Notes: generated by a model from the sequence alone, not told the origin. DNA of 64,000 bases from Flavobacterium celericrescens (GCF_011392075.1 NZ_JAAJBV010000004.1:243730-307729), one strand, 5' to 3'; positions 26,927-36,976 are shown, counted from the first letter of the stretch. A program made the numbers and translations.

Positions 26927-26976
26927 TTCCGAAGTATTATTTGTTTATTTAAGAAATAATTAAGAAGTTTGCGGAA
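26927..26976. other. Nested inverted repeats in the SusC gene leader
   Basis: TTCCG (26927) pairs with CGGAA (26972), and ATTATTT (26936) pairs with AAATAAT (26954). They sit 25-75 bases before the SusC start and could form a leader hairpin or an operator. The sequence is AT-rich, so chance is possible. The rest of the 198-base gap shows no clear promoter. Confidence 0.3.
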
Positions 26977-26999
26977 TAACTAACTCAAATAAATTTAAT

Positions 27000-29900
27000 A
27001 TGAGATCGAAGTTTAAATGGATTTTTACGCTTTTAGTAGCGTTTATGATGCAGTTTTCGTTCGCGCAAGAGAAAACTGTTACAGGTGTAGTTACTGATGA
27101 ACTAGGGCCTGTTGTTGGTGCAAATGTTGTAGTAAAAGGTACAACTAATGCAACCACAACTGATTTTGATGGAAAATATTCTATCAAAGCAAAATCAGGA
27201 GATGTATTAGAGATATCATTTCTTGAAAGTAAAAAATCAATAACTGTTGGGGCTGCGACAAATTATAATGTTGAGCTTAAGCAAGAATTGAAAGAAGTTG
27301 TTATTACGGCTTATGGTATTGCTAGAGAGACTAAAAAACTAGCGTATGCTACCCAAAAAGTTCAGGCAAAAGAGTTGATGCAAGCGGCTCCAGTTAACCC
27401 TGTTACTGCTTTAGCGGGTAAGGTTTCTGGTTTGAACATTATTACAAAAAATAATGGTGTTAATCCATCAACATCTATTATTTTGCGTGGTTATAAAGGG
27501 ATTACAGGTGATAACTCGGCTTTGATTGTTATTGATGGTATTATTCAGTCTGGAACAGCTTTAAATAGTTTGAGTCCAAATGATATCGAGTCTATCAACG
27601 TACTTAAAGGTGCTTCTGCAACTGCGTTATACGGTTCTCAAGGTAGAAATGGGGCTTTAATTGTTACTACTAAACAAGGTAGTAAAGAAACTGGTTTAAG
27701 TGTAGAATTTAATTCAAGTTATACTGTTGAGAAAATTAAATATTTTCCTGAATTACAGACTACTTTTGGACCTGGATTTAACAATGAGTATGATCCTTAT
27801 GAAAATACAAGTTGGGGGCCAAGATTTGATGGTGTGCCAAGAAGAGTTGGGCCTATCTTAAATGATGGTTCTTATCAGTTGTTGCCTTATCAAGCTATTC
27901 CTGATAACAGAAAAGATTTCTTTGTTGATGGTATTACTAAAATTAATACAATTGCTTTAAGTGGTGGAGATGAAAAATCAACTTTTTATTTTTCTGCTCA
28001 AAGAAGTGATGTTACTGGTATTACTCCAAAAGATGAGTATGTAAAAAACAACTTTAGATTAAATGCTTCTAGAACTTCTGGTAAGTTTAAAATTTCTACT
28101 GGAGTTTCTTTCTTTAATGATAAATCTAATGTAGCGGGAGATGGTGGTTACCAAACAAGACCTTTGTATTGGAGTATTATTAATACACCAGCAAACATTC
28201 CTTTAACATCTTATAAAGATTGGAGAAATAATAAGTTTGCTACTCCTGAGGGATATTTTAATGAATATTATCAAAACCCTTATATGTTGATTGATATCGC
28301 AAGAAATAGATCAACTTCAAATAGATTGTTTTCAAATGTTAAATTTAACTATGAGTTTACTAAATGGTTTTCAGCTGCATATAGTTTGTCTGGAACTTTC
28401 TTTAATTCATATGCTAAAAACACAAGAGATGCTGTAACTTATAACCCGGTTTTAGCGCCAACAAGAACTGATGCTAATACAGTGGCTTCTGTTGCTGAGG
28501 GAACTAGTACAAATACAAGAATTACTTCTGATTTAGTGCTTACTTTTAAAAGAGAATTATTTAAAGATGTTAAAGGTACTTTAATTTTAGGTAATGCTTT
28601 GTATACATACAAAGAAAATAATTTGAATGTTGGTGGTAATGATTTGTTCGTACCTGGGTTGTATAATCCTTCGGTTAGAACAGGAGAGTTAACTGGTGGT
28701 TCAAGTGCTTTTCAAGAAAGAAGAGTTGGTAATTTTGCTGATTTAACATTAGATATTTCTACTTTCTTATCTTTAAATGGTGCTTATCGTTTGGATAGAT
28801 CTTCTACATTAAAAGATTCATATGATTTTTATACTTATGGAGCTTCGCTTTCTATGTTAGATGCTATACCTTCACTTAAAGGTGATATTATGTCTTTTTG
28901 GAAAATTAATGGAAGTTACTCTAAAACTGGTTTTGCTCCTTCTATAGGATTTATTAATGAGACATACGCAACGCCTGCTGGTTTCCCTTTTGGTGATATC
29001 GTTGGTTTAGCTGCTCCTACTAATGGTGCGAGTGCTACTTTTTCTCCTTCTTTTACAAAATCGTATGAGTTTGGAACTGAATTAGGTATGTTTAACAATA
29101 GATTAAATATTAAGGCTAATTACTTTAATACTACTACTGATAATGAGTTCTTAACATCTTCAACTTCTTATGCGTCTGGTTTAGCTGCATTAAGACTTAA
29201 TTCAGGGTCGATGGAAAGTAAGGGTATCGAATTAGATGTTAATGGTTCAATTATTAAAAATGATAACTTTGAATGGAAATTAGGAGTTAACTTATCTAAA
29301 ATCAAAAGTGAAGTTTTATCATTGTCTGATGGAGCTGATAGATTACAAACAGGTTTAGCTACTTCTGAAGTTGGTATTTTTGCTCAAGTTGGTGAATCAT
29401 TCCCTTCTTTATATGGAACTGCATATACAAGAGATGCTGAAGGTCACATTATGTTAAATGCTGATGGAGACCCAATCGTTAGTTCTGAGTTGAAATTTTT
29501 AGGAAATACTACTCCAGATTTAATTATGGGATTCAATACTTCTGTTAGATACAAACAATTTACTTTATCTGCAGTTGCTGATTACAAAACAGGTCATAAA
29601 TATTATAATAATTTAGTTGATGCATTAGAGTTTACAGGTTCAACACAACATAGTGCTTCTGCAGGAAGAGAGCCATTTGTATTCCCTAATTCTGTTTATG
29701 AGTATACTCCAGGAGTATGGTCTGAAAATACTAATATTACTACTTCAAATGGTGGTTTCGATTTTTGGACTGGTACTTATAATGCAATTAAAGAAAATTA
29801 TGTAGTAGATGCTACTACACTTAAATTAAGAGAGGTTGCTTTAAGCTATGAACTACCTTCAAAATACTTAGATAAAACTTTTATAAAAGGTGTTAATTTA

Positions 29901-30059
29901 GGTTTTGTTGCTAGAAATATTATCATGTTAAGATCTGCTCAAAATAAATATACAGATCCTGAATTTACAAATGATAGTCAGCAAGTTACTGGTTTTGGTA
30001 CACAGTCTCAATTACCTCCAACTGCATCTTATGGATTTAAATTGGATGTTAAATTTTAA
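27000..30059 (+). CDS. SusC/RagA family TonB-linked outer-membrane protein
   Basis: The 1019-aa protein has a signal peptide ending at SFAQE (residue 24). A carboxypeptidase-regulatory-like beta domain (KTVTGVVTDELGPVVGANVV, about 25-100) is the usual SusC N-terminus. The plug domain (about 115-220) includes ALAGKVSGLNIITKNNG and LKGASATALYGSQGRNGALI. A large 22-strand barrel follows, ending with the aromatic C-terminus YGFKLDVKF. SusC proteins import large nutrients with TonB energy, capped by the SusD lipoprotein, encoded next after 12 bases. No glycosidase or regulator is linked, so the substrate (glycan or peptide) cannot be named. Confidence 0.95.
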   Translation: MRSKFKWIFTLLVAFMMQFSFAQEKTVTGVVTDELGPVVGANVVVKGTTNATTTDFDGKYSIKAKSGDVLEISFLESKKSITVGAATNYNVELKQELKEVVITAYGIARETKKLAYATQKVQAKELMQAAPVNPVTALAGKVSGLNIITKNNGVNPSTSIILRGYKGITGDNSALIVIDGIIQSGTALNSLSPNDIESINVLKGASATALYGSQGRNGALIVTTKQGSKETGLSVEFNSSYTVEKIKYFPELQTTFGPGFNNEYDPYENTSWGPRFDGVPRRVGPILNDGSYQLLPYQAIPDNRKDFFVDGITKINTIALSGGDEKSTFYFSAQRSDVTGITPKDEYVKNNFRLNASRTSGKFKISTGVSFFNDKSNVAGDGGYQTRPLYWSIINTPANIPLTSYKDWRNNKFATPEGYFNEYYQNPYMLIDIARNRSTSNRLFSNVKFNYEFTKWFSAAYSLSGTFFNSYAKNTRDAVTYNPVLAPTRTDANTVASVAEGTSTNTRITSDLVLTFKRELFKDVKGTLILGNALYTYKENNLNVGGNDLFVPGLYNPSVRTGELTGGSSAFQERRVGNFADLTLDISTFLSLNGAYRLDRSSTLKDSYDFYTYGASLSMLDAIPSLKGDIMSFWKINGSYSKTGFAPSIGFINETYATPAGFPFGDIVGLAAPTNGASATFSPSFTKSYEFGTELGMFNNRLNIKANYFNTTTDNEFLTSSTSYASGLAALRLNSGSMESKGIELDVNGSIIKNDNFEWKLGVNLSKIKSEVLSLSDGADRLQTGLATSEVGIFAQVGESFPSLYGTAYTRDAEGHIMLNADGDPIVSSELKFLGNTTPDLIMGFNTSVRYKQFTLSAVADYKTGHKYYNNLVDALEFTGSTQHSASAGREPFVFPNSVYEYTPGVWSENTNITTSNGGFDFWTGTYNAIKENYVVDATTLKLREVALSYELPSKYLDKTFIKGVNLGFVARNIIMLRSAQNKYTDPEFTNDSQQVTGFGTQSQLPPTASYGFKLDVKF

Positions 30060-30071
30060 TAAAAAAGAAAT

Positions 30072-31535
30072 ATGAAAATATTGAATAAAATTTTAATAGC
30101 ACTTTTTGTAGTTGGTTTTGCAACTTCATGTAGTGATGATTATTTTGATGTTAATGATAGTCAGAATAGTCCTGTTTCATCTACTCCACCTCTTTCGTTG
30201 CCGGTTGCACAAAAATATACTGTTGATGTATTACAAGGTGGTTATAATTCAATGAATACACTTGGAAACTTATGGTCATATTCATGGGCTGCAGGTGGTG
30301 ATTATGTGTATTTTACTGATGAAACTTTATATTTAGTTACTAGTGGTTTCAGAACAGGAATTTATGAAAATGCATATGTTCTTCCTTTAAGAAACTATGA
30401 TGTTATTGAAAAAAATACTGATCCAAAGTATACAAATTATGTTGCAATTGCAAAAATCATGAAATCATTTCATTTCCAGTATTTAGTTGATGCTTATGGA
30501 GATGTTCCTTATTCTGAAGCTTTACAAGGTGCAGCTAATACTACTCCAGTTTTTGATGATGCAAATGCGATTTATGATGACTTGATTGTTCAGTTATCTG
30601 CAGCGCAAGATCTTATTGCTAATGCTGACGCTTCTGCTTTAGTTCCTGGTTCAGGAAATGATGTAATGTTACATGGAGATATGGCTATGTGGTCTAAATT
30701 TGCTAATACACTTAAATTAAGAATCTTATTAAGACAAAGTGAAAAAGCTGGTTTAGTTTCACAGGCTGATTTTGATGCAGCGGTTAATAATGGTATTGGA
30801 TTTTTAGGTGCTGGTGAAAACATTTTATGTAATCCTGGTTATTTAAATGATACTAATAAGCAAAATCCTTTCTATGCTGCTTTTGGTAAAACTGTAGCTG
30901 GTGACCCTGCTGCTAATGCTAATGCAACTAGAGCAACTGATTATGCTATATCTAAGTTATCTGTTGATCCTAGAAGAGCATTTATTTATAAAAATGTTGG
31001 AACAGGTACAACTTATGCAGGTATTGCTCAAAATAATGTTGGTGGACCAAACTCTGCTAGTTTATCTGGTATTGGCCCTGGTGTTTTAAGTAGTGCTTCT
31101 CAAGATGGTGTAATCATGTTGGCAGCTGAAAGTTTGTTTTTACAAGCTGAAGCGGCTTCTAAAGGTTATATCGTTGGTGATGCAGAATCTTTTTATAATG
31201 CAGGTGTACAAGCTTCATTCGATTATTTAGGTGCTGGTTCTGCTGCGGGTTATTTAACTAGTTACCCATTTCCAAATTCAACAGCTGTTAATTTAGAGGC
31301 AATTATTTATCAAAAATGGGTTGCTTTAATTGGAATTAATGGTTTTGAAAGTTGGATTGAATATAGAAGAACTGGTTTCCCAGCTGATTTACCAGTTGCT
31401 CCTAATCAAACTAATTCTACAGTTATTCCTGTAAGATTATTATATCCTACTTCAGAGTATGCTGCAAATCCAGATAATGTTCCAACCCAATCATCTGGTG
31501 ATGCCTTTACTTCAAAAGTATTTTGGCAGAATTAA
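30072..31535 (+). CDS. SusD/RagB family nutrient-binding lipoprotein
   Basis: The 487-aa lipoprotein has a signal ending at Cys20 (FATSCSDD), followed by acidic residues that in flavobacteria mark surface export of lipoproteins. The helical body with FQYLVDAYGDVPYSEALQG and ANTLKLRILLRQS fits the SusD-like family 2 group (TPR-like ligand-binding fold). The C-terminal part includes KWVALIGINGFESWIEYRRT, a conserved SusD segment. It forms the lid over the SusC transporter encoded immediately upstream and captures the ligand. Ligand identity is unknown. The next gene begins 17 bases downstream. Confidence 0.94.
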   Translation: MKILNKILIALFVVGFATSCSDDYFDVNDSQNSPVSSTPPLSLPVAQKYTVDVLQGGYNSMNTLGNLWSYSWAAGGDYVYFTDETLYLVTSGFRTGIYENAYVLPLRNYDVIEKNTDPKYTNYVAIAKIMKSFHFQYLVDAYGDVPYSEALQGAANTTPVFDDANAIYDDLIVQLSAAQDLIANADASALVPGSGNDVMLHGDMAMWSKFANTLKLRILLRQSEKAGLVSQADFDAAVNNGIGFLGAGENILCNPGYLNDTNKQNPFYAAFGKTVAGDPAANANATRATDYAISKLSVDPRRAFIYKNVGTGTTYAGIAQNNVGGPNSASLSGIGPGVLSSASQDGVIMLAAESLFLQAEAASKGYIVGDAESFYNAGVQASFDYLGAGSAAGYLTSYPFPNSTAVNLEAIIYQKWVALIGINGFESWIEYRRTGFPADLPVAPNQTNSTVIPVRLLYPTSEYAANPDNVPTQSSGDAFTSKVFWQN

Positions 31536-31552
31536 TTAAAAAAAAATGAATT

Positions 31553-32458
31553 ATGAAAAACACATTTAAAACATTAGCGTTTTTATTCATCGGAACACTT
31601 GCATTTAACTCATGCGATAGTGTTGGTGATGATGAAGAATTGAACTATGGACAAGGTTCTTATGTAACTCAATTTTCAGTAGCTGAAAAAACTGGTTTTT
31701 TCTTAAAGGATGACTCTGAAGTTTTTCCTTTCGATATTCCAGTGGAATTAGTTGGTGGTAATGGTCTTGCTCTTAATTCTGATTTAAATTTAACTTATGA
31801 AGTTAATTTAGATGAGTCTACTGCTGTAGAAGGTACGCATTTTACATTTGATACTCCAGGCAATACAACTGTTGTTCCTGCAGGTAACAAATTTTCAGCT
31901 ATCAAAATTAATGTTGATTCAGCTACTTTGGATGATCAAAATCCACCAGTTTTAGTATTAGATTTAGTTTCTGCAACTTCTTCTGGTAATACTGTAGTAA
32001 TTTCAGGAAATAAAAATCGTATATATGTTACTTTACAAGGTACATGTACTTCTGATTTGGCTGGTAATTATTCTGTAGTTACTACAAGAATTAGTCCTGC
32101 TGGAGGTCCTTACACTCGTGATAATGAGATGATTGATGAAATTTCAACAGGTACTTATAATACTACAACTGTAGGTAATTATAAAGCAGTTACTGATTTA
32201 ACTTTAACTGGTACTTGGAATAATTTAGATGCTTCTTTATCTGATGTAGGTTATGACTTTAAAGAGGTATGTGGAAGAGTAAAAGTTGAGGAGCAAAATT
32301 TAGCTCATGCTTATTCTAACATTGTAACTCAAAGTTCAACGCAATATACAAATAGTATTGTTGATGAAGCAACAGGTGTTATTACAATCCAATATTCAAT
32401 TTGGTTTACTAGTAATACAGTTGAAAGAACATATCAAAGTGTATATACTCCAATGTAG
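31553..32458 (+). CDS. Surface lipoprotein of the SusCD operon, function unknown
   Basis: The 301-aa protein has a lipoprotein signal with Cys21 (AFNSCDS) followed by an acidic stretch. The mature part is beta-rich, Thr/Val/Asn-rich, and begins like the DUF1735/DUF4843-type N-terminal domains of Sus-operon lipoproteins (PFDIPVELVGGNG and TYEVNLDESTAVEGTHFTF). Its second half has the paired Cys in QGTCTSDLAGNYSV and KEVCGRVKVE. Such proteins often bind ligand at the cell surface next to SusD. The exact family is not certain. It is tightly packed between SusD and a second lipoprotein gene. Confidence 0.75.
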   Translation: MKNTFKTLAFLFIGTLAFNSCDSVGDDEELNYGQGSYVTQFSVAEKTGFFLKDDSEVFPFDIPVELVGGNGLALNSDLNLTYEVNLDESTAVEGTHFTFDTPGNTTVVPAGNKFSAIKINVDSATLDDQNPPVLVLDLVSATSSGNTVVISGNKNRIYVTLQGTCTSDLAGNYSVVTTRISPAGGPYTRDNEMIDEISTGTYNTTTVGNYKAVTDLTLTGTWNNLDASLSDVGYDFKEVCGRVKVEEQNLAHAYSNIVTQSSTQYTNSIVDEATGVITIQYSIWFTSNTVERTYQSVYTPM

Positions 32459-32478
32459 TTAATAAATAAATTATTATT

Positions 32479-33474
32479 ATGAATAAATTTTTAAAAGTTT
32501 TAGGTGTATTTGCATTTGCATCTGTTTTATTCTCTTGTGATAAGGAAGAAGATGTTGCTGATATTGTTCAAGTACACAAGCCAAATATGACCATTAATAT
32601 TGCTTCAACTATTAATGCTCAAGAAGGAGATATTGTTCCTTTTACATTGAATTTTGACGAGCCTGTAGGTCGTGAGTTTCATTTTTACGTTGTTAGATTG
32701 AATCAAAGTTCTGCTTCAGGAGTTGATTCAAGTGTTTCTGAATCATATTCAAACACAGCTTTTCAGCAAACATTTGTTGTGCCTGCTGGAGCTACTTCTT
32801 TTACAGGTGAAATTGTAATTGAAGAAGATATTGACAACGATGATAATGAACAATTAGTACTTACAGTTGGTGATACTAGAACTTCAGCTGTTTTATTTAC
32901 ACCTTCAATCGTAACAATTAACATTGATAATGTTGTTAAAGATGAATTGACTTTAGATTTTCATTTTAACAAAGATTTTGGTGTAGCTGCTTATTCAAGT
33001 TCATTATGTGAATTTGAGAGTGAATTGTCAGGAAATGGATATGATATAGATTTCATTGTTTATGATGCTTCTTATAACGATTTGAGTGTTTTTGATGCTC
33101 AAACTGGAGCTTGTGAAGAGTCTTTATCTATGAATTTAGCTGATTATGCGGATGGTGTTTATCACATTACTTCATTCTTATATACTAATGGAGAATTAGA
33201 TTTAGCATCACTTTCTTTCCCACTTTTAGGATTAGCTGAATTTGAAATTCCAGTTACTGTAGACTATTATAGAGCTGGTTCATTCAAAGGGTTATATGCT
33301 CAAGATGCAGCTGATAGATTTACTTCTATGACTCCTGAAGGAACTGAAAGCTATGTTATGTCTGTTGAAGTTTATACAGATGTAGATGGTCAAAGAAAAT
33401 TCAAAGTGTTTAATGATAATACTGGTGCAATATCTGGTATGGGTAAACACGTAAAAGTTAATAAGAAAAAATAA
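32479..33474 (+). CDS. Surface lipoprotein with a Calx-beta-like domain, function unknown
   Basis: The 331-aa lipoprotein has a signal ending at Cys20 (VLFSCDK) and an acidic KEEDV following. Residues about 35-150 look like a Calx-beta domain: NAQEGDIVPFTLNFDEPVGR, then VVPAGATSFTGEIVIEED and IDNDDNEQLVLTV, with the acidic calcium-site pattern. The remainder is beta-rich with paired Cys residues (LCEFES and GACEES) that may form a disulfide. It is the last gene of the SusCD operon and is followed by a strong terminator. It is probably part of the surface substrate-binding machinery; no ligand can be proposed. Confidence 0.75.
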   Translation: MNKFLKVLGVFAFASVLFSCDKEEDVADIVQVHKPNMTINIASTINAQEGDIVPFTLNFDEPVGREFHFYVVRLNQSSASGVDSSVSESYSNTAFQQTFVVPAGATSFTGEIVIEEDIDNDDNEQLVLTVGDTRTSAVLFTPSIVTINIDNVVKDELTLDFHFNKDFGVAAYSSSLCEFESELSGNGYDIDFIVYDASYNDLSVFDAQTGACEESLSMNLADYADGVYHITSFLYTNGELDLASLSFPLLGLAEFEIPVTVDYYRAGSFKGLYAQDAADRFTSMTPEGTESYVMSVEVYTDVDGQRKFKVFNDNTGAISGMGKHVKVNKKK

Positions 33475-33490
33475 TTTCTTGTTTATATTT

Positions 33491-33518
33491 AAAGCCCCTA
33501 TTTATAGGGGCTTTTTTT
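33491..33518 (+). terminator. Terminator of the SusCD operon
   Basis: AAAGCCCCTAT (33491-33501) pairs with ATAGGGGCTTT (33503-33513) and is followed by T residues to 33518. Confidence 0.88.
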
Positions 33519-33535
33519 ATTCCCTTTTTTCTCAT

Positions 33536-33543
33536 TACATTTG
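33536..33543 (+). promoter_or_regulatory. -7 element (TACATTTG) for the porin gene
   Basis: TACATTTG matches TAnnTTTG, lies just downstream of the SusCD terminator, and precedes the ATG at 33560 by 16 bases. Confidence 0.6.
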
Positions 33544-33559
33544 TGCATATTTTATTAGA

Positions 33560-35452
33560 ATGAGAAACATACTTTTTATTGTAGCCTTTTTTTTCAGTTG
33601 TTTTAGTTATTCCCAAGATGATAATTTTGGAAGTATAGCTAAACAAGATTCCTTGAAGAATGCAAAACCTCCAATAAACTTATATAAAATCTATAATATA
33701 CAAAGAGATACAACTTATGTTGATACCTCATTGACTATACAAAGTGAATACAAATACAACCTTCTAAGAAAGGATATTTTTGGATTGCTGCCTTTTTCTA
33801 ACGAAGGTCATACTTATAATACGCTTGACTATAGCTTAAATCGAAAAAATATTTTTCCTTCCTTTGGTTTTTCTGCAAAACATTTTAACTATTTGGAAGT
33901 TGATGATGTGAAATATTATTCTGTTCCTACGCCATTGACAGATTTGTATTATAAAACAGTTATGGAGCAAGGTCAATCTTTAGATGCTTTTTTGACCATT
34001 AATACAAAACCAAATCTTAATTTTTCTATCGCATATAAAGGTTTGCGTTCTATTGGTAAATATGTAAATAATATTGCAAGCTCTGGAAATTTCAGATTTA
34101 CTTCAAGTTATTTTACTAAAGATAAACGATATATTTTAAATGCACATTTTACTGGTCAAGATATTTCCAATCAGGAAAATGGTGGTATTGTTGATGTTTC
34201 TCAGTTCGAATCTGGTGCTGATAATTTTAAAGATAGAGAGCGATTAGAAGTTTATTTTGACGATGCTACTTCTTTACTGAAAGGAAATCGATTTTTTATT
34301 GATCATTCCTTCAAATTAAGTAAATCTAATCCAAATAGTCTTGTGTTTACACACCAATTTAATCATGAATACAAATTTTTTGAGTACACTCAGCCTACAG
34401 TTAGTTCTAGATTTGGTAGCGCTTTTTCTTCGGATATAAACAATAAAACTCGTTATAACCATTTGTACAATAAGGTTGGTGTTGCCTATAAAACAAAAGC
34501 TTTAGGTGATTTGGAGTTTTTTATAGAAGATAATAAATATAATTATTTCTACAATAGTGTAGTATATGATGGTTCTGGAAACATTGCTGTTCCAAATTCT
34601 ATTGCTGACAGAATTAATATGATTGGAGGAATTTATACTTATTTCGCCAACAATCTTACGGCTAAATTATCAGTTTCTCAAGCAATAAGCGATCAATCTA
34701 TTTCTAATATTGAGGCTAATGCCAAGTATAAATGGGATGAAAATATTCAGCTAGAGTTTAATTTTCAAAAATTAAATAGTCTTCCAAGTTTGAATTATAC
34801 TTTATATCAAAGTGATTATATAAATTACAATTGGTATAACAACTTTAAGACTGAAAAAATGAATCAATTTTCATTTTCGGCAAATACAAAATGGCTAAAT
34901 CTTACGGCACAGTATAAAGTTTTAAATGATCATTTGTTTTTTGACAATACTACAAATGATATCACTTCATTACTTGTTGAACCTGTTCAGTATAATAATA
35001 CAATCAATTATTTTTCTATTAAAGCTAATAAAGAAATCAAGTTTTGGAAGCTAGCTTTAGACAATACACTTTTATACCAATCGGTTGAACAAACGGATGA
35101 TATATTAAATGTACCTCAATTAACCACTCGAAATACATTGTATTTTTCTGAATATGTTTTCAAAAAAGCGATGTATTTGCAAACCGGATTTACTTTTCAA
35201 TATTTTACTAAATATTATGCAAATGATTATAATCCTTTAATTGGTGAGTTTTTTGTTCAAAATGAAACTAAAGTTGGGGGTTTCCCGTTAATAGATTTTT
35301 TTGTAAATGCAAGGATTCGTCAAACAAGAATTTTCCTTAAGGCCGAACATTTTAATTCCTCAAGAACGGGTTATGATTTTTATTCGGCTCCAAATTATCC
35401 TTATCGTGATTTTATGGTGCGTTTTGGATTAGTGTGGAATTTCTTTAAATAA
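33560..35452 (+). CDS. Putative porin, Porin_10-like outer-membrane protein
   Basis: The protein has 630 aa from the ATG at 33560; a longer frame back to 33479 crosses the terminator and promoter and is rejected. The signal peptide ends near CFSYSQDD (about residue 18). The remainder is rich in Tyr, Phe, Asn and alternating strands, with GLLPFSNEGHTYNTLDYSL near residue 80 and the C-terminal strand YPYRDFMVRFGLVWNFFK ending in an aromatic Phe-Lys. This matches the large putative porin family common in Bacteroidetes. No TonB plug is present, so passive transport is likely. It has its own promoter, separate from the upstream SusCD operon. Confidence 0.8.
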   Translation: MRNILFIVAFFFSCFSYSQDDNFGSIAKQDSLKNAKPPINLYKIYNIQRDTTYVDTSLTIQSEYKYNLLRKDIFGLLPFSNEGHTYNTLDYSLNRKNIFPSFGFSAKHFNYLEVDDVKYYSVPTPLTDLYYKTVMEQGQSLDAFLTINTKPNLNFSIAYKGLRSIGKYVNNIASSGNFRFTSSYFTKDKRYILNAHFTGQDISNQENGGIVDVSQFESGADNFKDRERLEVYFDDATSLLKGNRFFIDHSFKLSKSNPNSLVFTHQFNHEYKFFEYTQPTVSSRFGSAFSSDINNKTRYNHLYNKVGVAYKTKALGDLEFFIEDNKYNYFYNSVVYDGSGNIAVPNSIADRINMIGGIYTYFANNLTAKLSVSQAISDQSISNIEANAKYKWDENIQLEFNFQKLNSLPSLNYTLYQSDYINYNWYNNFKTEKMNQFSFSANTKWLNLTAQYKVLNDHLFFDNTTNDITSLLVEPVQYNNTINYFSIKANKEIKFWKLALDNTLLYQSVEQTDDILNVPQLTTRNTLYFSEYVFKKAMYLQTGFTFQYFTKYYANDYNPLIGEFFVQNETKVGGFPLIDFFVNARIRQTRIFLKAEHFNSSRTGYDFYSAPNYPYRDFMVRFGLVWNFFK

Positions 35453-35516
35453 AATTTAATCCTTTTGCTTGTACTACGCTAAAACTTGTCTATTTTCATA
35501 TTCGTTATATTCATAC

Positions 35517-35524
35517 TATCTTTG
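35517..35524 (+). promoter_or_regulatory. -7 element (TATCTTTG) for the cystathionine beta-synthase-like gene
   Basis: TATCTTTG matches TAnnTTTG and lies 58 bases before the ATG at 35583. The leader that follows contains the text-like repeat ATTTCTAAATTCTAAATTTC. Confidence 0.55.
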
Positions 35525-35582
35525 CAAAAAATATGAAACTAGCTTGTTCTCAAAATTCAATTTCTAAATTCTAAATTTCAAA

Positions 35583-36944
35583 ATGAAATACGCTAAAAAT
35601 ATATTAGAAACTATAGGTAATACTCCTTTAGTGCAATTAAATAAAGTAACTGCTGAAGTTGATGCATTAGTATTAGCTAAAGTTGAAACCTTCAATCCAG
35701 GAAATTCTGTTAAAGATAGAATGGCAGTAAAAATGATTGAAGATGCGGAAGCTGACGGTAGATTAAAACCAGGAGGAACTATCATCGAAGGAACTTCTGG
35801 AAACACAGGAATGGGATTAGCTTTGGCAGCTATTGTAAAAGGATATAAATGTATTTTTGTAATTTCAGATAAACAATCTAAAGAAAAATCTGATATTTTG
35901 CGTGCTGTTGGTGCAAAAGTAATTGTTTGTCCGACAGATGTGGAACCAACAGATCCACGTTCTTATTATTCAGTATCAAAAAAACTAGGCGAAGAAATTC
36001 CTAATTCTTGGTATGTAAATCAATACGATAATCCAAGTAATGCAACCGCACATTACGAACAAACTGGCCCGGAGATTTGGGAACAAACGGAAGGAAAAAT
36101 TACGCATTTTGTGGTTGGTGTTGGAACGGGAGGAACGATTTCTGGGGTTGCTAAATATTTAAAAGAGAAAAATCCAAACATCAAAATCTGGGGAATTGAC
36201 ACCTATGGATCAGTATTCAAAAAATACCATGAAACCGGAATTTTTGATGAGAACGAAATCTATTCTTATATCACAGAAGGAATTGGAGAAGATATTTTAC
36301 CCAAAAACGTTGACTTTTCATTAATCGACGGTTTTACAAAAGTTACCGATAAAGATGCAGCCGTTTACACGAGAAAAATAGCTTTAGAAGAAGGGATTTT
36401 TGTTGGAAACTCCGCTGGAGCCGCTGTAAAGGGTTTATTGCAGTTGAAAGAACATTTTGGTCCAAATGATGTAGTTGTGGTCTTATTTCACGATTCTGGA
36501 AGCCGTTATGTTGGAAAGATGTTTAATGATGATTGGATGCGCGAAAGAGGTTTCTTAGAAGAAGAAATTACTAAAGCAGAAGATTTAATCAAAGAACATA
36601 TCGATAAACCATTAGTAATTGTTCGTACAGAAGAATTGGTTTCTCACGCAATTGAAAGAATGAGAAAATATAAAATCTCTCAAATTCCAGTAGTTGATGT
36701 TAACGGATTTGTAGGTTCTGTTGATGAATCAGATTTGTTTCAAAGTTTTATTTCTGATAAAAACATAGCTGAAAGACCAATTCGCGAAGTAATGGGAAAA
36801 CCATTTCCAATCGTAAAAATTGGAACACCAGTAGAAGATGTTTCTAAACTAATTACTAAAGATAATCAAGCAGTTTTAGTCGATTTAGGAAATGGAAAGC
36901 ATCACATTATTACGAAATATGATATTATCGGTTCAATAAAATAA
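35583..36944 (+). CDS. Cystathionine beta-synthase-like PLP enzyme with CBS domain pair
   Basis: This 453-aa enzyme has a PLP fold-type II domain (1-320) and two C-terminal CBS domains (about 330-453). The PLP lysine is Lys44 in NPGNSVKDRMA. The substrate loop EGTSGNTGMG and the phosphate-binding GVGTGGTISG are intact. CBS domains start near IDKPLVIVRTEELVSHAIER and RPIREVMGKPF and often bind adenosyl compounds. There is no N-terminal heme-binding region. The enzyme probably forms cystathionine or cysteine from serine-type substrates. No sulfur-metabolism partner is adjacent. A palindromic bidirectional terminator follows. Confidence 0.88.
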   Translation: MKYAKNILETIGNTPLVQLNKVTAEVDALVLAKVETFNPGNSVKDRMAVKMIEDAEADGRLKPGGTIIEGTSGNTGMGLALAAIVKGYKCIFVISDKQSKEKSDILRAVGAKVIVCPTDVEPTDPRSYYSVSKKLGEEIPNSWYVNQYDNPSNATAHYEQTGPEIWEQTEGKITHFVVGVGTGGTISGVAKYLKEKNPNIKIWGIDTYGSVFKKYHETGIFDENEIYSYITEGIGEDILPKNVDFSLIDGFTKVTDKDAAVYTRKIALEEGIFVGNSAGAAVKGLLQLKEHFGPNDVVVVLFHDSGSRYVGKMFNDDWMRERGFLEEEITKAEDLIKEHIDKPLVIVRTEELVSHAIERMRKYKISQIPVVDVNGFVGSVDESDLFQSFISDKNIAERPIREVMGKPFPIVKIGTPVEDVSKLITKDNQAVLVDLGNGKHHIITKYDIIGSIK

Positions 36945-36976
36945 TAAAAAAGGACGTTCAATTGAACGTCCTTTTT
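36945..36976. terminator. Bidirectional loopless palindromic terminator
   Basis: AAAAAAGGACGTTCAA and TTGAACGTCCTTTTTT form a perfect inverted repeat centred at about 36961. It lies between convergent genes and has the same no-spacer design as the one at 7487. Confidence 0.82.

Noticed and set aside
33479..33560. N-terminal extension of the porin
   Set aside because: It would be translated from the SusCD terminator and the porin's own promoter, and would precede a clean signal peptide.
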